A DNA stretch of 64,000 bases from Halobacteriovoraceae bacterium. GTDB taxonomy: Bacteria > Bdellovibrionota > Bacteriovoracia > Bacteriovoracales > Bacteriovoracaceae. The notes beneath the pieces are model-generated. The model saw only the letters and a program-made list of their open reading frames with translations, ran no database searches and was not told the origin of the DNA. The stretch covers positions 248,001 through 312,000 of the forward strand of contig PAMZ01000003.1 of the NCBI GenBank assembly GCA_002707495.1, written 5' to 3'. Below are positions 1 through 7,851 of the stretch, piece after piece. The stretch's first letter is position 1. Each line of letters starts with the position of its first letter. The translations under genes were made by a program, and so were the position numbers.

Positions 1-185
1 ACATGACTTATCCTCTTGAAAATTAACACCATAAATATGCTTTGCCTGGCTTAAACGGTCAATCGCCTAGCATCAGTTAAAAAGAGAAATTTGGCATAAT
101 TTAAAAAATTCTTGCCAATAAGTGTTAGATGACGTAGTTAAAAGAACTCTTTTTAGAACAAATTAGATAGTTTAGGAGAAATATA

Positions 186-449
186 GTGGCAAATCATAAG
201 TCAGCAAAGAAACGTATCAGACAAACTGAAAAAAGAAGAACTAATAATCGTTGGAAAACTACGAGAGTTAGAACTCAAGTTAAGGCCCTTAGAGGACTTA
301 TCGAAGAAGGGAAAAAAGATGAAGCGCTAAAACTTTTACCAGTAGTTCAAGGACTAATGGATAAATTAGCAAAATCTAGTGCTATGAAAAAAGCTTCTGC
401 TGGAAGAAAAGTTTCAAGACTTGCAGCTCAAGTTTCTCGTCTTTCTTAA
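186..449 (+). CDS. rpsT: 30S ribosomal protein S20
   Basis: Encodes the 87-residue small-subunit protein S20, which binds 16S rRNA during 30S assembly. The protein opens with the family signature ANHKSAKKRIRQ, is rich in Lys/Arg, and ends with the usual helical hairpin (KASAGRKVSRLAAQVSRL). Length is normal. The start is GTG at 186, placed by the SD-like TAGGAG about 8 bases upstream and by the universal MANHKSA start. It stands alone, followed at once by a terminator; the upstream 185 bases hold no gene on this strand. Identification is secure. Confidence 0.98.
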   Translation: MANHKSAKKRIRQTEKRRTNNRWKTTRVRTQVKALRGLIEEGKKDEALKLLPVVQGLMDKLAKSSAMKKASAGRKVSRLAAQVSRLS

Positions 450-476
450 TTCAATTATTTTATAAATTTTTTATAT

Positions 477-508
477 AAGCCATGCTTTAAAACGAGCGTG
501 GCTTTTTT
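477..508 (+). terminator. Rho-independent terminator of rpsT
   Basis: AAGCCATGC at 477-485 pairs with GCGTGGCTT at 496-504 (one G-T wobble), the loop is TTTAAAACGA, and a run of T follows to about 508. It lies 28 bases after the rpsT stop. Confidence 0.85.
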
Positions 509-528
509 ATTTTAAGCGGTGCCTATCA

Positions 529-1791
529 TTAAATTTGAGTCGAGTGCAGTTTTTCTAAAAAACGAGGCCAGCTTGGAAAGTTCTTATAGAAGCTCGACTC
601 AATAAAATCATTCTTTCTTAACTGATAATCAAACTGCTCAAGAGGGAGCCAAATTCCAAATGCCTTAAATGAACCAAGATGATAATCCGGTTCATAAACA
701 TAAAAGTCACCATATCCATAACTCACTAGCATTCTATTCATACTATTTCGAAGCTCGTTAAGGTCTTCTAGGATATTACTCTCATCTCGCGCTTTTAAAA
801 ATTCCTCTAAAAAAGAAAGAACAGAACTTAAGTCACGACTTTCTCCTAAGAAGCTTTGACTCAATTGTAACTGCATCAAGATTTCGATCTTTAAGAATGG
901 ATCATTATCGAGAGCGTTATTGAGCTTTCTCAACACACGCTCAAACTCCGGAAGAAACATTAATTGCATTTCAACAGAGTTAATAGAACTCATCGTAAAC
1001 TTATCACTGTGAAGACCTGAAAAAGCATTAAGAGTCAATTCAGGTAGAGTCAGCGCTAGGTCATGGGCTGTAGATTCTGAATGCATCAATTTAATAATTT
1101 CCAAATAAGGAAGGCCTTTAAAGTTATGTATTTGAGTAGAGCCTACGATTAAGCTGGCTAAATCTTTGAGTTCATAACTTACTTCTAAGGTTTGCATTAA
1201 GCAGGCATCAAAAACTAGAAGGTCGACTTTTTGCTCGGCACTTTCTAAAACACTTCGTATTTCAGTGACTGATAGTTTTTGACTAGGAAAATCATCTAAG
1301 GCAACTCCTCCAAATTGTGCAAGTTTCCCTGCCCCAAATCCTTCACCATGTCCCCACAAGGATAAAAATAATTTCTTATCTTTTGAAAAAGAGTTGATCA
1401 ATGAAGAGAGGACCATTTCTTGAGGCACTTCTTCTAAAAAAGTTTCAATGATCTCAAATCTGAAGTCCGACAAATTTAGCTGCGAAGCCTCTTCAACAGT
1501 ACTTGGAAGAGGGACTTCTTTTGGTTTGATTTTTATTAACTGATAACCTTCATTGCCAGGTAAGTCGATAGCCACATGAATATTTGGTCGTTTCACCTTT
1601 CCTGTCTGAAATAACCCTAGAGAGACTTCAGCTAAATCCCACATAGCATAGTCCCTCAAATTATTATCAGCTTGCATGTAGATGGCCAGATTCCAGCCCT
1701 GGTTTTCTTGTAAGTTTTTAGCACCGCTAAACGCATTTAGGGAGCCGAAGCTCCCTAAGATTATAAGTATGTAGATAAAGTTAATTTTCAT
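529..1791 (-). CDS. secreted clostripain-family (C11) cysteine peptidase
   Basis: Predicted secreted cysteine endopeptidase of family C11. Residues 1-20 form a signal peptide. The domain starts with WNLAIYMQADNNLRDYA (the family's 'YMAADNNLE' block). The catalytic His is H148 in LSLWGHGEGFG and the catalytic Cys is C197 in LVFDACLMQ. C11 enzymes cut after basic residues and are often autoprocessed. At 420 residues the length suits a single-domain member. The start overlaps the end of the upstream transglutaminase-like gene by 11 bases, so the two are probably co-transcribed. In a predator this would fit a role in prey protein digestion, but that role is inference. Confidence 0.85.
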   Translation of the reverse strand: MKINFIYILIILGSFGSLNAFSGAKNLQENQGWNLAIYMQADNNLRDYAMWDLAEVSLGLFQTGKVKRPNIHVAIDLPGNEGYQLIKIKPKEVPLPSTVEEASQLNLSDFRFEIIETFLEEVPQEMVLSSLINSFSKDKKLFLSLWGHGEGFGAGKLAQFGGVALDDFPSQKLSVTEIRSVLESAEQKVDLLVFDACLMQTLEVSYELKDLASLIVGSTQIHNFKGLPYLEIIKLMHSESTAHDLALTLPELTLNAFSGLHSDKFTMSSINSVEMQLMFLPEFERVLRKLNNALDNDPFLKIEILMQLQLSQSFLGESRDLSSVLSFLEEFLKARDESNILEDLNELRNSMNRMLVSYGYGDFYVYEPDYHLGSFKAFGIWLPLEQFDYQLRKNDFIESSFYKNFPSWPRFLEKLHSTQI

Positions 1792-3343
1792 TAGCTGCTT
1801 GTAATAAAGCTTCCACTAATTTTCCAATAGGCTGCGCTCGCTGAGAAGAATGAGGTGCAAGCCTTGAAAGATTGTATTGACCTAAATTTTTCAGGTCAAT
1901 CGTTGCCGGTAGATAATTATCTACGCTTGAAGTTGCATGGGAGTTTTCAAATGGAGTCCAAAGAAAATCCGGATGCTTATTCTGATACCACTCTCCGCCG
2001 ATGATATTATAGTTTCTATCAAGTTCTAAGTCATAAGCGTAATAAGCGTAATTATGCGCGTCTTCTACAGGGCTATCACTTTTTAAAGTTGTTGGCATCG
2101 TTTCAACAAGGTACTCAACTTCCATTTTAACTCCAACTAAATAGCGAGCACTTCTTGATCTATACCGTCTAAACTTGTCATTTCTATGTTCACGTCTGCT
2201 AACAATAGCATCTTCGAGCGTATCGAATTCTTCCATTGTTATAGGATTAAAATAAACATAGGAATAAGCCGTAACAGGATGATTCCAAACTTCGTAGTCA
2301 AATGTTGCATCCATAACGAAAGTAGATTTCAGTTTTCCAACTTGATTGACGACAGTTTTATGCCAAGTCCCAGGATTATTATCAAAACATTTATCATCTA
2401 AAATTCTACCATTTGAGTCTTGAGCTGGATCTTTAGAATTACATCTCCCCCCTATAAATTTCGTTCTTTGAAACCCAGTGGCCCAGAGTTGAGACCCAAG
2501 AGCTTTTAGATCACTAGGCTTAAATTCGATTTGAGTGACCCCATCAGCAGCAGTAACTTCAATCGTTTTTACTGGTCTTGGTAGCATATAACTTGCTGGT
2601 GACCATCCATGACAGATACCCATCCATGTCTCTACTTTTCCATACTTTTCTTGATATCCAGCACCTGCATTGAACATAGACTTTGTGAAAGTAAAATTAT
2701 CGTCACCTACTAAGATATCATATTTTTCTGCGGGAGAGAGGTAGTTCACATCTAACATGAGAGCTGGATTATCTTCATGCCATTGCTTCAACCAAGGCCA
2801 AGCAGTTTCTGCGGAAATATCTGCATTCTCATAAGCTTCCATCATGACTTCATCTTGGTAACGATAAGAAAGTTGTCCCACAGCAATTGGCCAATACCAG
2901 TCAGACCAGGGTTTAATTTCGGACTCACCATTCTCTAAACCTAGTCTGGCCATTTCTCTAATATTAGATTCAACCACACCACCTGTGACTAAATTCTCAG
3001 CTCTATCAACAGATGAAATAGGTGCTCGCCCCTCAATGACATCCTCACCAGCATCTAAAGTTTCCAAGCAAACTTTAGTCATTGTGATCGGATCAGTATG
3101 ACAAATGTTTTTTCTGTATTCGTCTTTTATTCGAATATACTCCTGATTATCAACCACACCTCTTTCGAAATACCTGAAGATATTGTCCTCACAATTTGCA
3201 TCTTTTTTAGGAATGGGTGCATTCAAAAATTTTGATGGATTGGTTTTAAATTCCTCGAGATTTAAATCAACATTACATTTCATTGCATAAGTTGAAGAAG
3301 TGATAAATCCGAGCCCAAAAACGAGAAGAGTTTTGTTGATCAT
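1781..3343 (-). CDS. secreted transglutaminase-elicitor-like protein
   Basis: A 520-residue exported protein with signal peptide (1-20). The block WMGICHGWSPAS, with C244 as probable nucleophile, followed by a THDIKAL-like segment (FKPSDLKALGSQL), TWHKTVVNQVG (H328) and FVMDATFDYEVWNHPV (D345), resembles the transglutaminase elicitor family first known from Phytophthora GP42 and also found in marine and predatory bacteria. The Cys-His-Asp order fits a transglutaminase-type triad that crosslinks Gln and Lys side chains. It is the first gene of a pair with the C11 peptidase. Family assignment is from motif memory and is moderately certain; the natural substrate is unknown. Confidence 0.6.
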   Translation of the reverse strand: MINKTLLVFGLGFITSSTYAMKCNVDLNLEEFKTNPSKFLNAPIPKKDANCEDNIFRYFERGVVDNQEYIRIKDEYRKNICHTDPITMTKVCLETLDAGEDVIEGRAPISSVDRAENLVTGGVVESNIREMARLGLENGESEIKPWSDWYWPIAVGQLSYRYQDEVMMEAYENADISAETAWPWLKQWHEDNPALMLDVNYLSPAEKYDILVGDDNFTFTKSMFNAGAGYQEKYGKVETWMGICHGWSPASYMLPRPVKTIEVTAADGVTQIEFKPSDLKALGSQLWATGFQRTKFIGGRCNSKDPAQDSNGRILDDKCFDNNPGTWHKTVVNQVGKLKSTFVMDATFDYEVWNHPVTAYSYVYFNPITMEEFDTLEDAIVSRREHRNDKFRRYRSRSARYLVGVKMEVEYLVETMPTTLKSDSPVEDAHNYAYYAYDLELDRNYNIIGGEWYQNKHPDFLWTPFENSHATSSVDNYLPATIDLKNLGQYNLSRLAPHSSQRAQPIGKLVEALLQAANEN

Positions 3344-3505
3344 AGTTGCCCCTAGAAATGATAATTCTCAAAGTTAAATATAGGGAATTACTACATCAAA
3401 TTCAGATTTTCGGGGACACTTTATGTAAAATTTACTTTAATTTTCAATTGAGAAAAAGCTTCATGCTCAAAAGCTGGTAGGACCGTTTTAAATTAATAGC
3501 AAAAC

Positions 3506-4657
3506 TCAACTTTCGTCCCCAACTTCTACAAAATGTCTTCCTAGGGATCTTTCAAAATTGTTGAAATCCAAGTCTCTTTTAAAAGCTTCCATGGTACTGT
3601 TATAGTCTTTTTCAAAAAATCGTCTGTAACGATTTGTTTCAATTTTAAATACTCCTTTGACTTTTATAGAGTTAGCATATCTTAAATAGACTATTACAAT
3701 AATCTCTAAATAACCTAATTCCTCAAATTTTTTGAGAGACCTATGAGTTAAAGTATTGAAAGCTGCCAGGACTTTTAAAATTCGCGGGTCGTCTTTTACT
3801 GCTTGAAAACCCGAATTATCGTTAAAAAAGAAAACGTCCAAATTATGAAAATAATCTTTGTAGGCAACTAGCGTTGTTTCATCCTCTCTAATGAGAGCAT
3901 CTCCAGAACCCTTATTTGGAAAAATGAGGGAAAGACACTCTTCTTTTAAGGAAGTAAGACATAAATCAATATTTCTCAAGTCTGAAACTTCATCGATAGG
4001 CTCTCCAGGTTGATAATTTTCGGAGGACTTAAAAGGCGAGGTATTATTAGTATTTTTCGATTTTGTATCAGTATCTGATCGATATTTTTTTGCTTTCTCT
4101 TGTTTCGTAGAGACAGTATTTTTCATTCTTCCAGGCTCAGATTCAAAAACTTTCGCATAAAAATTGTAGCCACCTATTGCTAATAACATAATAATCAAAA
4201 CGTAGGAAAAATATTGTCTCTTATCTTTCTTTTGAATTTTCTCCTTTTTCATACCTTTAGATTTAGGCTCTCGAGATAGGTCTTTTATATTTAAATTTGT
4301 TGTTTCCTGAAAAAAATCATTACTTAATTTATTTTGAGTTTGAGACGGTGGAGAGAGATTTGATTTTGATTCAATTTTTAAACTTATTCGATCACCCAGC
4401 TCAATCTCTGAAAAATCAAACACTCGAATTTTTTGATTTTTTGGTATTTTCTCCTGATTCAATGCAACCCAATTGGATAAACTTACATCTTCGATGAAAT
4501 ACTCTCCCCCAGAGATATAGATTTTCAGATGACTTCGAGAAATCGAAGAATCTCCTATGACAACATCATTTTGCTTAGATCGGCCAACAGAGACTTGGCT
4601 TTTCTTAAGTTCTACCTCTTTTAGAAGAGAGGATTCTTTTAAGACTTTTATAATCAC
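3506..4657 (-). CDS. FHA-domain membrane protein
   Basis: Residues 1-95 form a forkhead-associated domain: VSVGRSKQNDVVIGDSSISRSHLKI carries the conserved GR, S and H residues that bind phosphothreonine. A basic linker (KGMKKEKIQKKDKRQ) precedes a single membrane helix (YVLIIMLLAIGGYNFYA, about residue 150-170). A Lys/Ser/Thr-rich linker and an unrecognised C-terminal domain of about 160 residues follow. The FHA part therefore lies in the cytoplasm and the C-terminal part outside. The start codon overlaps the stop of the prepilin gene (ATGA, 4654-4657), so translation is coupled. It probably links phospho-signalling to the surface protein encoded upstream, but this is inference from context. 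Confidence 0.8.
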   Translation of the reverse strand: MIIKVLKESSLLKEVELKKSQVSVGRSKQNDVVIGDSSISRSHLKIYISGGEYFIEDVSLSNWVALNQEKIPKNQKIRVFDFSEIELGDRISLKIESKSNLSPPSQTQNKLSNDFFQETTNLNIKDLSREPKSKGMKKEKIQKKDKRQYFSYVLIIMLLAIGGYNFYAKVFESEPGRMKNTVSTKQEKAKKYRSDTDTKSKNTNNTSPFKSSENYQPGEPIDEVSDLRNIDLCLTSLKEECLSLIFPNKGSGDALIREDETTLVAYKDYFHNLDVFFFNDNSGFQAVKDDPRILKVLAAFNTLTHRSLKKFEELGYLEIIVIVYLRYANSIKVKGVFKIETNRYRRFFEKDYNSTMEAFKRDLDFNNFERSLGRHFVEVGDES

Positions 4658-5691
4658 TTTTTTTGATCAATTTTCTTTTGAAGATTTTCTATTTTTATAT
4701 TTTGCTCGTCTATCATCTCTTGCTGCTTTTTTATTGCTTCAACTAATACAGGAATCAGCATCGTATATCGAACTCCTTTTTCACCATTTTTTTGTTGAAA
4801 CACAACTTCAGGGTAAGTTTTCTCTACCTCCTGAGCGATTAGTCCTATTTGCTTACTCTGCTCATACCTTTTATCTTTAAGAAAATAATTATAACCATTA
4901 ATACCAGATAGCTTTCTCATAGGGTCAGAGATTCTTTTTATATCGCGTTTAATATTCTGATCCGACTCAATAATCACATGCTCACCTACAATAAGATTCT
5001 GTCCTATCTTTACGTCGAAATCATATTGAATCCCCTCTAAGGGATTGAAGCCAACTCCATCCGCTAATCTCCAAAAACCAATTCTACTTGTTGTATCAGA
5101 AACGCAAAAGTTTACAGTCGTGGGCGCTGCTGGATCTATGTTACAATTTAAATCTAATCCAATAACCAGATTTCTAGCTCCAAAGGATCTTCGACTAGCT
5201 GTATCAACATATTCACCTCGATTCACACTCATTTGCAATCGACATATCCCAGAGTCAGTTCCATTAATGCTCGTTACAATATTGGTCATAGGCAGGATAT
5301 CAATTTTATCTACTTTCCAGCTAGGAAATTTTTGGATTGTAGTAGTACCATCTGCCACAAAAGAAAGCACATTTGCTGCATCAAACTCATATTCTTGAGT
5401 GGCAGGATTCCACTCTGAAAACTGAACAAGGTCAAGCTGAGCAATATCTAGAGCACCTCCAGCAACTGTATATCCAGCCTGCTCCAAAGTTAAAGCACAA
5501 TTTCCAGCTTTCCCGAGAGTCATTTTGAGATAATTTCTCATGTCCATAAGCTCTGAGTCTGTTTCAACTTTATTGGTACCCTTCATCATTGTTTGACTAA
5601 GCTGTAAAACGACAAGTCCAATACCAACTGCAATTGAACCCGCAATGATAACCTCTAGTAAGCTCATTCCAGATTCATTATGCTTTTTCAT
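4654..5691 (-). CDS. prepilin-like protein with C-terminal S74 chaperone domain
   Basis: The N-terminus MKKHNESG/MSLLEVIIAGS is a type IV prepilin leader: cleavage after G8, Glu at +5 (E13) and a hydrophobic helix to about residue 35. The middle is an unrecognised beta-rich region. The last about 110 residues (ESDQNIKRDIKRI ... GLIAQEVEKTYPEVV ... VRYTMLIPVLVEAIKKQQ) match the peptidase S74 intramolecular chaperone of endosialidases and phage tail spikes, which trimerises its passenger and cuts itself off before the Ser of the SD motif. A coiled coil ends the protein. The pairing of a pilin anchor with a tailspike chaperone is unusual. It sits between a G2-like gene (2-base gap) and the FHA gene (4-base overlap). 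Confidence 0.85.
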   Translation of the reverse strand: MKKHNESGMSLLEVIIAGSIAVGIGLVVLQLSQTMMKGTNKVETDSELMDMRNYLKMTLGKAGNCALTLEQAGYTVAGGALDIAQLDLVQFSEWNPATQEYEFDAANVLSFVADGTTTIQKFPSWKVDKIDILPMTNIVTSINGTDSGICRLQMSVNRGEYVDTASRRSFGARNLVIGLDLNCNIDPAAPTTVNFCVSDTTSRIGFWRLADGVGFNPLEGIQYDFDVKIGQNLIVGEHVIIESDQNIKRDIKRISDPMRKLSGINGYNYFLKDKRYEQSKQIGLIAQEVEKTYPEVVFQQKNGEKGVRYTMLIPVLVEAIKKQQEMIDEQNIKIENLQKKIDQKK

Positions 5692-5693
5692 GA

Positions 5694-6323
5694 CTATTTA
5701 ACCTGAACCCAGTGGCGACCATCAACTTTAATCTGGTGTGAAGCTGTTCCAAAAGTTTCTCGTATCTCTGGTTTTTTATAAACTGCAATAAGACGTTCCG
5801 GAAAATTTTGTTTTTCCTCTATTGTCATTTGAGTTAAGTTTCCATTTTCATCGTTAGTAAGCGCGACTCCACATTCATACTCTTTATCCACATGAGCCAA
5901 GACCCATCCTGCTACAGCAATAGGAATTTGATTTTCTTCTGGTACCTGCCCTACAATATGGGCAAATGTATCTGAAGCAATACCCATAACGCCCATTTGA
6001 CATCGACTTGTGCACAAACGCGCACCCTCTACCGTATCATAATAAGCCTTTCCAGCCGTATATTTATCCTCTCCTAAAAACTGAAAATCAGCATAATCAT
6101 TCCAAACACTATTCCAAACCTTTTCAGCCATCATATGACCAAAGGGAGCAGCTGGAGCCGTCGTAAGATTATTAGTGTTTGTTACTACTAGTCCGTAGAC
6201 GAGTCCAGAACCTGCCGGACTTGTAGTATCAGGGTCCCAAGACGCAATATCCCCAATATTTGCTCCGGCATCATGTATTGCTGCTACCCTCAATAATGGG
6301 GCATAAAGTTTTGGTGTCGCCAT
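5694..6323 (-). CDS. peptidase G2 / phage appendage-like protein (tentative)
   Basis: A 209-residue protein with no signal peptide and no membrane helix. The middle and end (FLGEDKYTAGKAYYD, GIASDTFAHIVG, IPIAVAGWVLAHV, CGVALTNDENG, ERLIAVYK) recall the peptidase G2 autoproteolytic domain of phage-type proteins, in which GedR, 'GIVS' and 'VALAGRV' blocks occur in this order. The match is by eye and weak. The start at 6323 follows AGGAGG about 9 bases away. It is the first gene of the operon with the prepilin-S74 and FHA genes. If right, two different self-cleaving chaperone families sit side by side. It could equally be an unrelated surface-fibre subunit. Confidence 0.4.
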   Translation of the reverse strand: MATPKLYAPLLRVAAIHDAGANIGDIASWDPDTTSPAGSGLVYGLVVTNTNNLTTAPAAPFGHMMAEKVWNSVWNDYADFQFLGEDKYTAGKAYYDTVEGARLCTSRCQMGVMGIASDTFAHIVGQVPEENQIPIAVAGWVLAHVDKEYECGVALTNDENGNLTQMTIEEKQNFPERLIAVYKKPEIRETFGTASHQIKVDGRHWVQVK

Positions 6324-6365
6324 TTTAAATTGCCTCCTAACTACAGTAACTTGTTAATTTCTAAT

Positions 6366-6381
6366 ATTATAACCGTTAACC
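6366..6381 (-). promoter_or_regulatory. promoter -10 with GGTTAACGGT element ahead of the G2-like/prepilin operon
   Basis: Read on the minus strand, GGTTAACGGTTATAAT contains a perfect TATAAT (6366-6371), 43 bases before the start codon. No good -35 box lies 17 bases upstream. The GGTTAACGGTTA string (6370-6381) recurs at 37385-37396 in front of another minus-strand gene. Confidence 0.45.
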
Positions 6382-6401
6382 CTAGTAAAAAAAAGTAAAT
6401 A

Positions 6402-6419
6402 TAGCACTTATCTGTGCTA
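6402..6419. promoter_or_regulatory. inverted repeat TAGCAC-N6-GTGCTA upstream of the radical SAM region
   Basis: Perfect 6-base arms at 6402-6407 and 6414-6419, ending 10 bases before the ATG at 6430. It lies in the only divergent intergenic space between the prepilin operon and the radical SAM cluster, so it may be an operator for either. No T run follows, so it is not a terminator. Confidence 0.4.
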
Positions 6420-6429
6420 CCATTGGGGA

Positions 6430-6732
6430 ATGAATCGTAGGAGCTTTGTTACAAAAATCAGTTTTCTGATGGGAATGCTTTTTTCAAGTAATCTTAGCGA
6501 TTCTCCCCCCTTTTCCGACAGTGAAAAATACGAGGTGATAAACCTTAATACAAACCCCGACTTATATGCTATTGAAAAGATAACCTTAACAACAGACCAT
6601 CAATTTCCAGTGGCTCTAAACGCTGGTAGTGAACCTATAAATTCATCTGACACAGTCTACCTCCTCCACAAACCAGGCACTTATCAATTGCAATATTTAG
6701 GTGCTTGTTATGGTTGGCTATGTCAGGGTTAA
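6430..6732 (+). CDS. small exported protein with Tat-like leader and two-Cys tail, unrecognised
   Basis: A 100-residue protein of unknown family. The N-terminus NRRSFVTKISFLMGMLFSS has the twin-Arg, Phe and Lys arrangement of a Tat signal. It ends with GACYGWLCQG, the only two cysteines, at the extreme C-terminus. The start ATG at 6430 has GGGGA directly against it, so the ribosome binding site is poor and initiation may be leaderless or lie elsewhere. It is the first gene before the precursor-maturase genes on the same strand (46-base gap). A second substrate of the radical SAM enzymes is one possibility, on position alone. Confidence 0.55.
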   Translation: MNRRSFVTKISFLMGMLFSSNLSDSPPFSDSEKYEVINLNTNPDLYAIEKITLTTDHQFPVALNAGSEPINSSDTVYLLHKPGTYQLQYLGACYGWLCQG

Positions 6733-6778
6733 AAAGCTTTGACCAGAAAGAAGCTTAAAAGTAGAATTCCACAATACA

Positions 6779-7849
6779 ATGATACACCGTGATTTAATTT
6801 TTTACATTAAAACAACCGAAACTTGTCAGCTTAATTGCGATCACTGTTTTACTAACGGTTCAAATGGGCAAAAGGGTTTTTTTGATGAAAATAGAGTCAT
6901 CGACTTTATGCACAAACTCAAAAATAAAGTGCCACAAATAAATAGTGGAAGCGTGACTTTCCATGGGGGAGAGCCAATGCTTTGTCCTCCAGAAAAAATG
7001 ATAGATCTTTGGCAAGCATGTCGAGATCTATGGCCAAGCCTTTTTTGGTCCATACAAACCAATCTCACATATAAAATAGACCCCATCAAGCTAACATTTT
7101 TTGAGAAAGTGTGTCAGAAAACTTGGGGTACATCTTGGGATTACGATCTCAGGTGGAAGTCTAAACGCTCTAGCGATCTGTGGCGATCCAATATAAAAGA
7201 ACTTGCGCAAGACGGGCACAACATCACAGTTATCGTCTCCTTAAGCAAGAAACTTTTGCAAGAAAAAGAACCCATTGAAGTTATTGAAGATCTAGCTGAG
7301 CTCGGAGTTAAACACGTTAACTTTGAAAGAATCACTTCAAATGGAAATGCTATTGCCAACAAGCGAGTATTTCCAAGTAATAAAGACTTGGATCATTGGT
7401 TTGATAAAATGTGGCGCCAAAGCGTAAATCAGAAAACATATCAATATATAGACAATTTATTTTTTGATTCGATACTTACCTCGGCAGTTTTTAACACATT
7501 CAGTGGCTGTCGGTGTAGGCAATGTGAACAGAAAGTTTTCACAATAAACGCAGATGGTTCCATTGGAGGTTGCCCAAATACTGCTGCTGAATCTCCCTTC
7601 GCCCACATCAATGAAAATATAGATGATATTCTTTTTAACCCTGGTAGACTTTGCAATATCGAAAAAGAGTCGCGGCGCAATCAAGCTTGTTATACTTGTG
7701 AGGTCTATGATATTTGTAATGGTGATTGTCATCAACTAGCATGGGAGAATGGGGTATGTGCTGCTCCAAAAACTCTCATGAGTGCTGTTAAAAAAAGTGA
7801 CAAAGAATTACTAAATAGTTTCCTCAACGGTTTTCAAGGTCAGGAGTAA
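6779..7849 (+). CDS. radical SAM/SPASM peptide maturase (copy 1)
   Basis: A 356-residue radical SAM enzyme. C16, C20 and C23 (TETCQLNCDHCF) form the CX3CX2C site for the SAM-binding 4Fe-4S cluster, and FHGGEPM is the GGE motif. The C-terminal SPASM region has the cysteines of CRCRQC, GGCPN, CYTCEVYDICNGDC and VCAAPK, which hold auxiliary clusters, as in peptide-modifying maturases. It lies 2 bases upstream of the precursor-like gene, whose SD (AGGAG) is within its last codons. It is a clear paralogue of the enzyme at 12366-13451 (shared KTTETC.LNC.HCFT, INADGSI.GCPNTA). Likely substrate: the adjacent Cys-His-Ser-tailed protein (inference). Confidence 0.9.
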   Translation: MIHRDLIFYIKTTETCQLNCDHCFTNGSNGQKGFFDENRVIDFMHKLKNKVPQINSGSVTFHGGEPMLCPPEKMIDLWQACRDLWPSLFWSIQTNLTYKIDPIKLTFFEKVCQKTWGTSWDYDLRWKSKRSSDLWRSNIKELAQDGHNITVIVSLSKKLLQEKEPIEVIEDLAELGVKHVNFERITSNGNAIANKRVFPSNKDLDHWFDKMWRQSVNQKTYQYIDNLFFDSILTSAVFNTFSGCRCRQCEQKVFTINADGSIGGCPNTAAESPFAHINENIDDILFNPGRLCNIEKESRRNQACYTCEVYDICNGDCHQLAWENGVCAAPKTLMSAVKKSDKELLNSFLNGFQGQE

Positions 7850-7851
7850 TA

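Noticed and set aside
1-66. A divergent minus-strand gene starting at position 4, with AGAGGA before ATG
   Set aside because: Only the start codon lies inside the window, so coding cannot be judged.
91-118. TTGGCA-N16-TGCCAA inverted repeat upstream of rpsT
   Set aside because: Six-base arms in an AT-rich leader; no matched regulator or second copy was seen.
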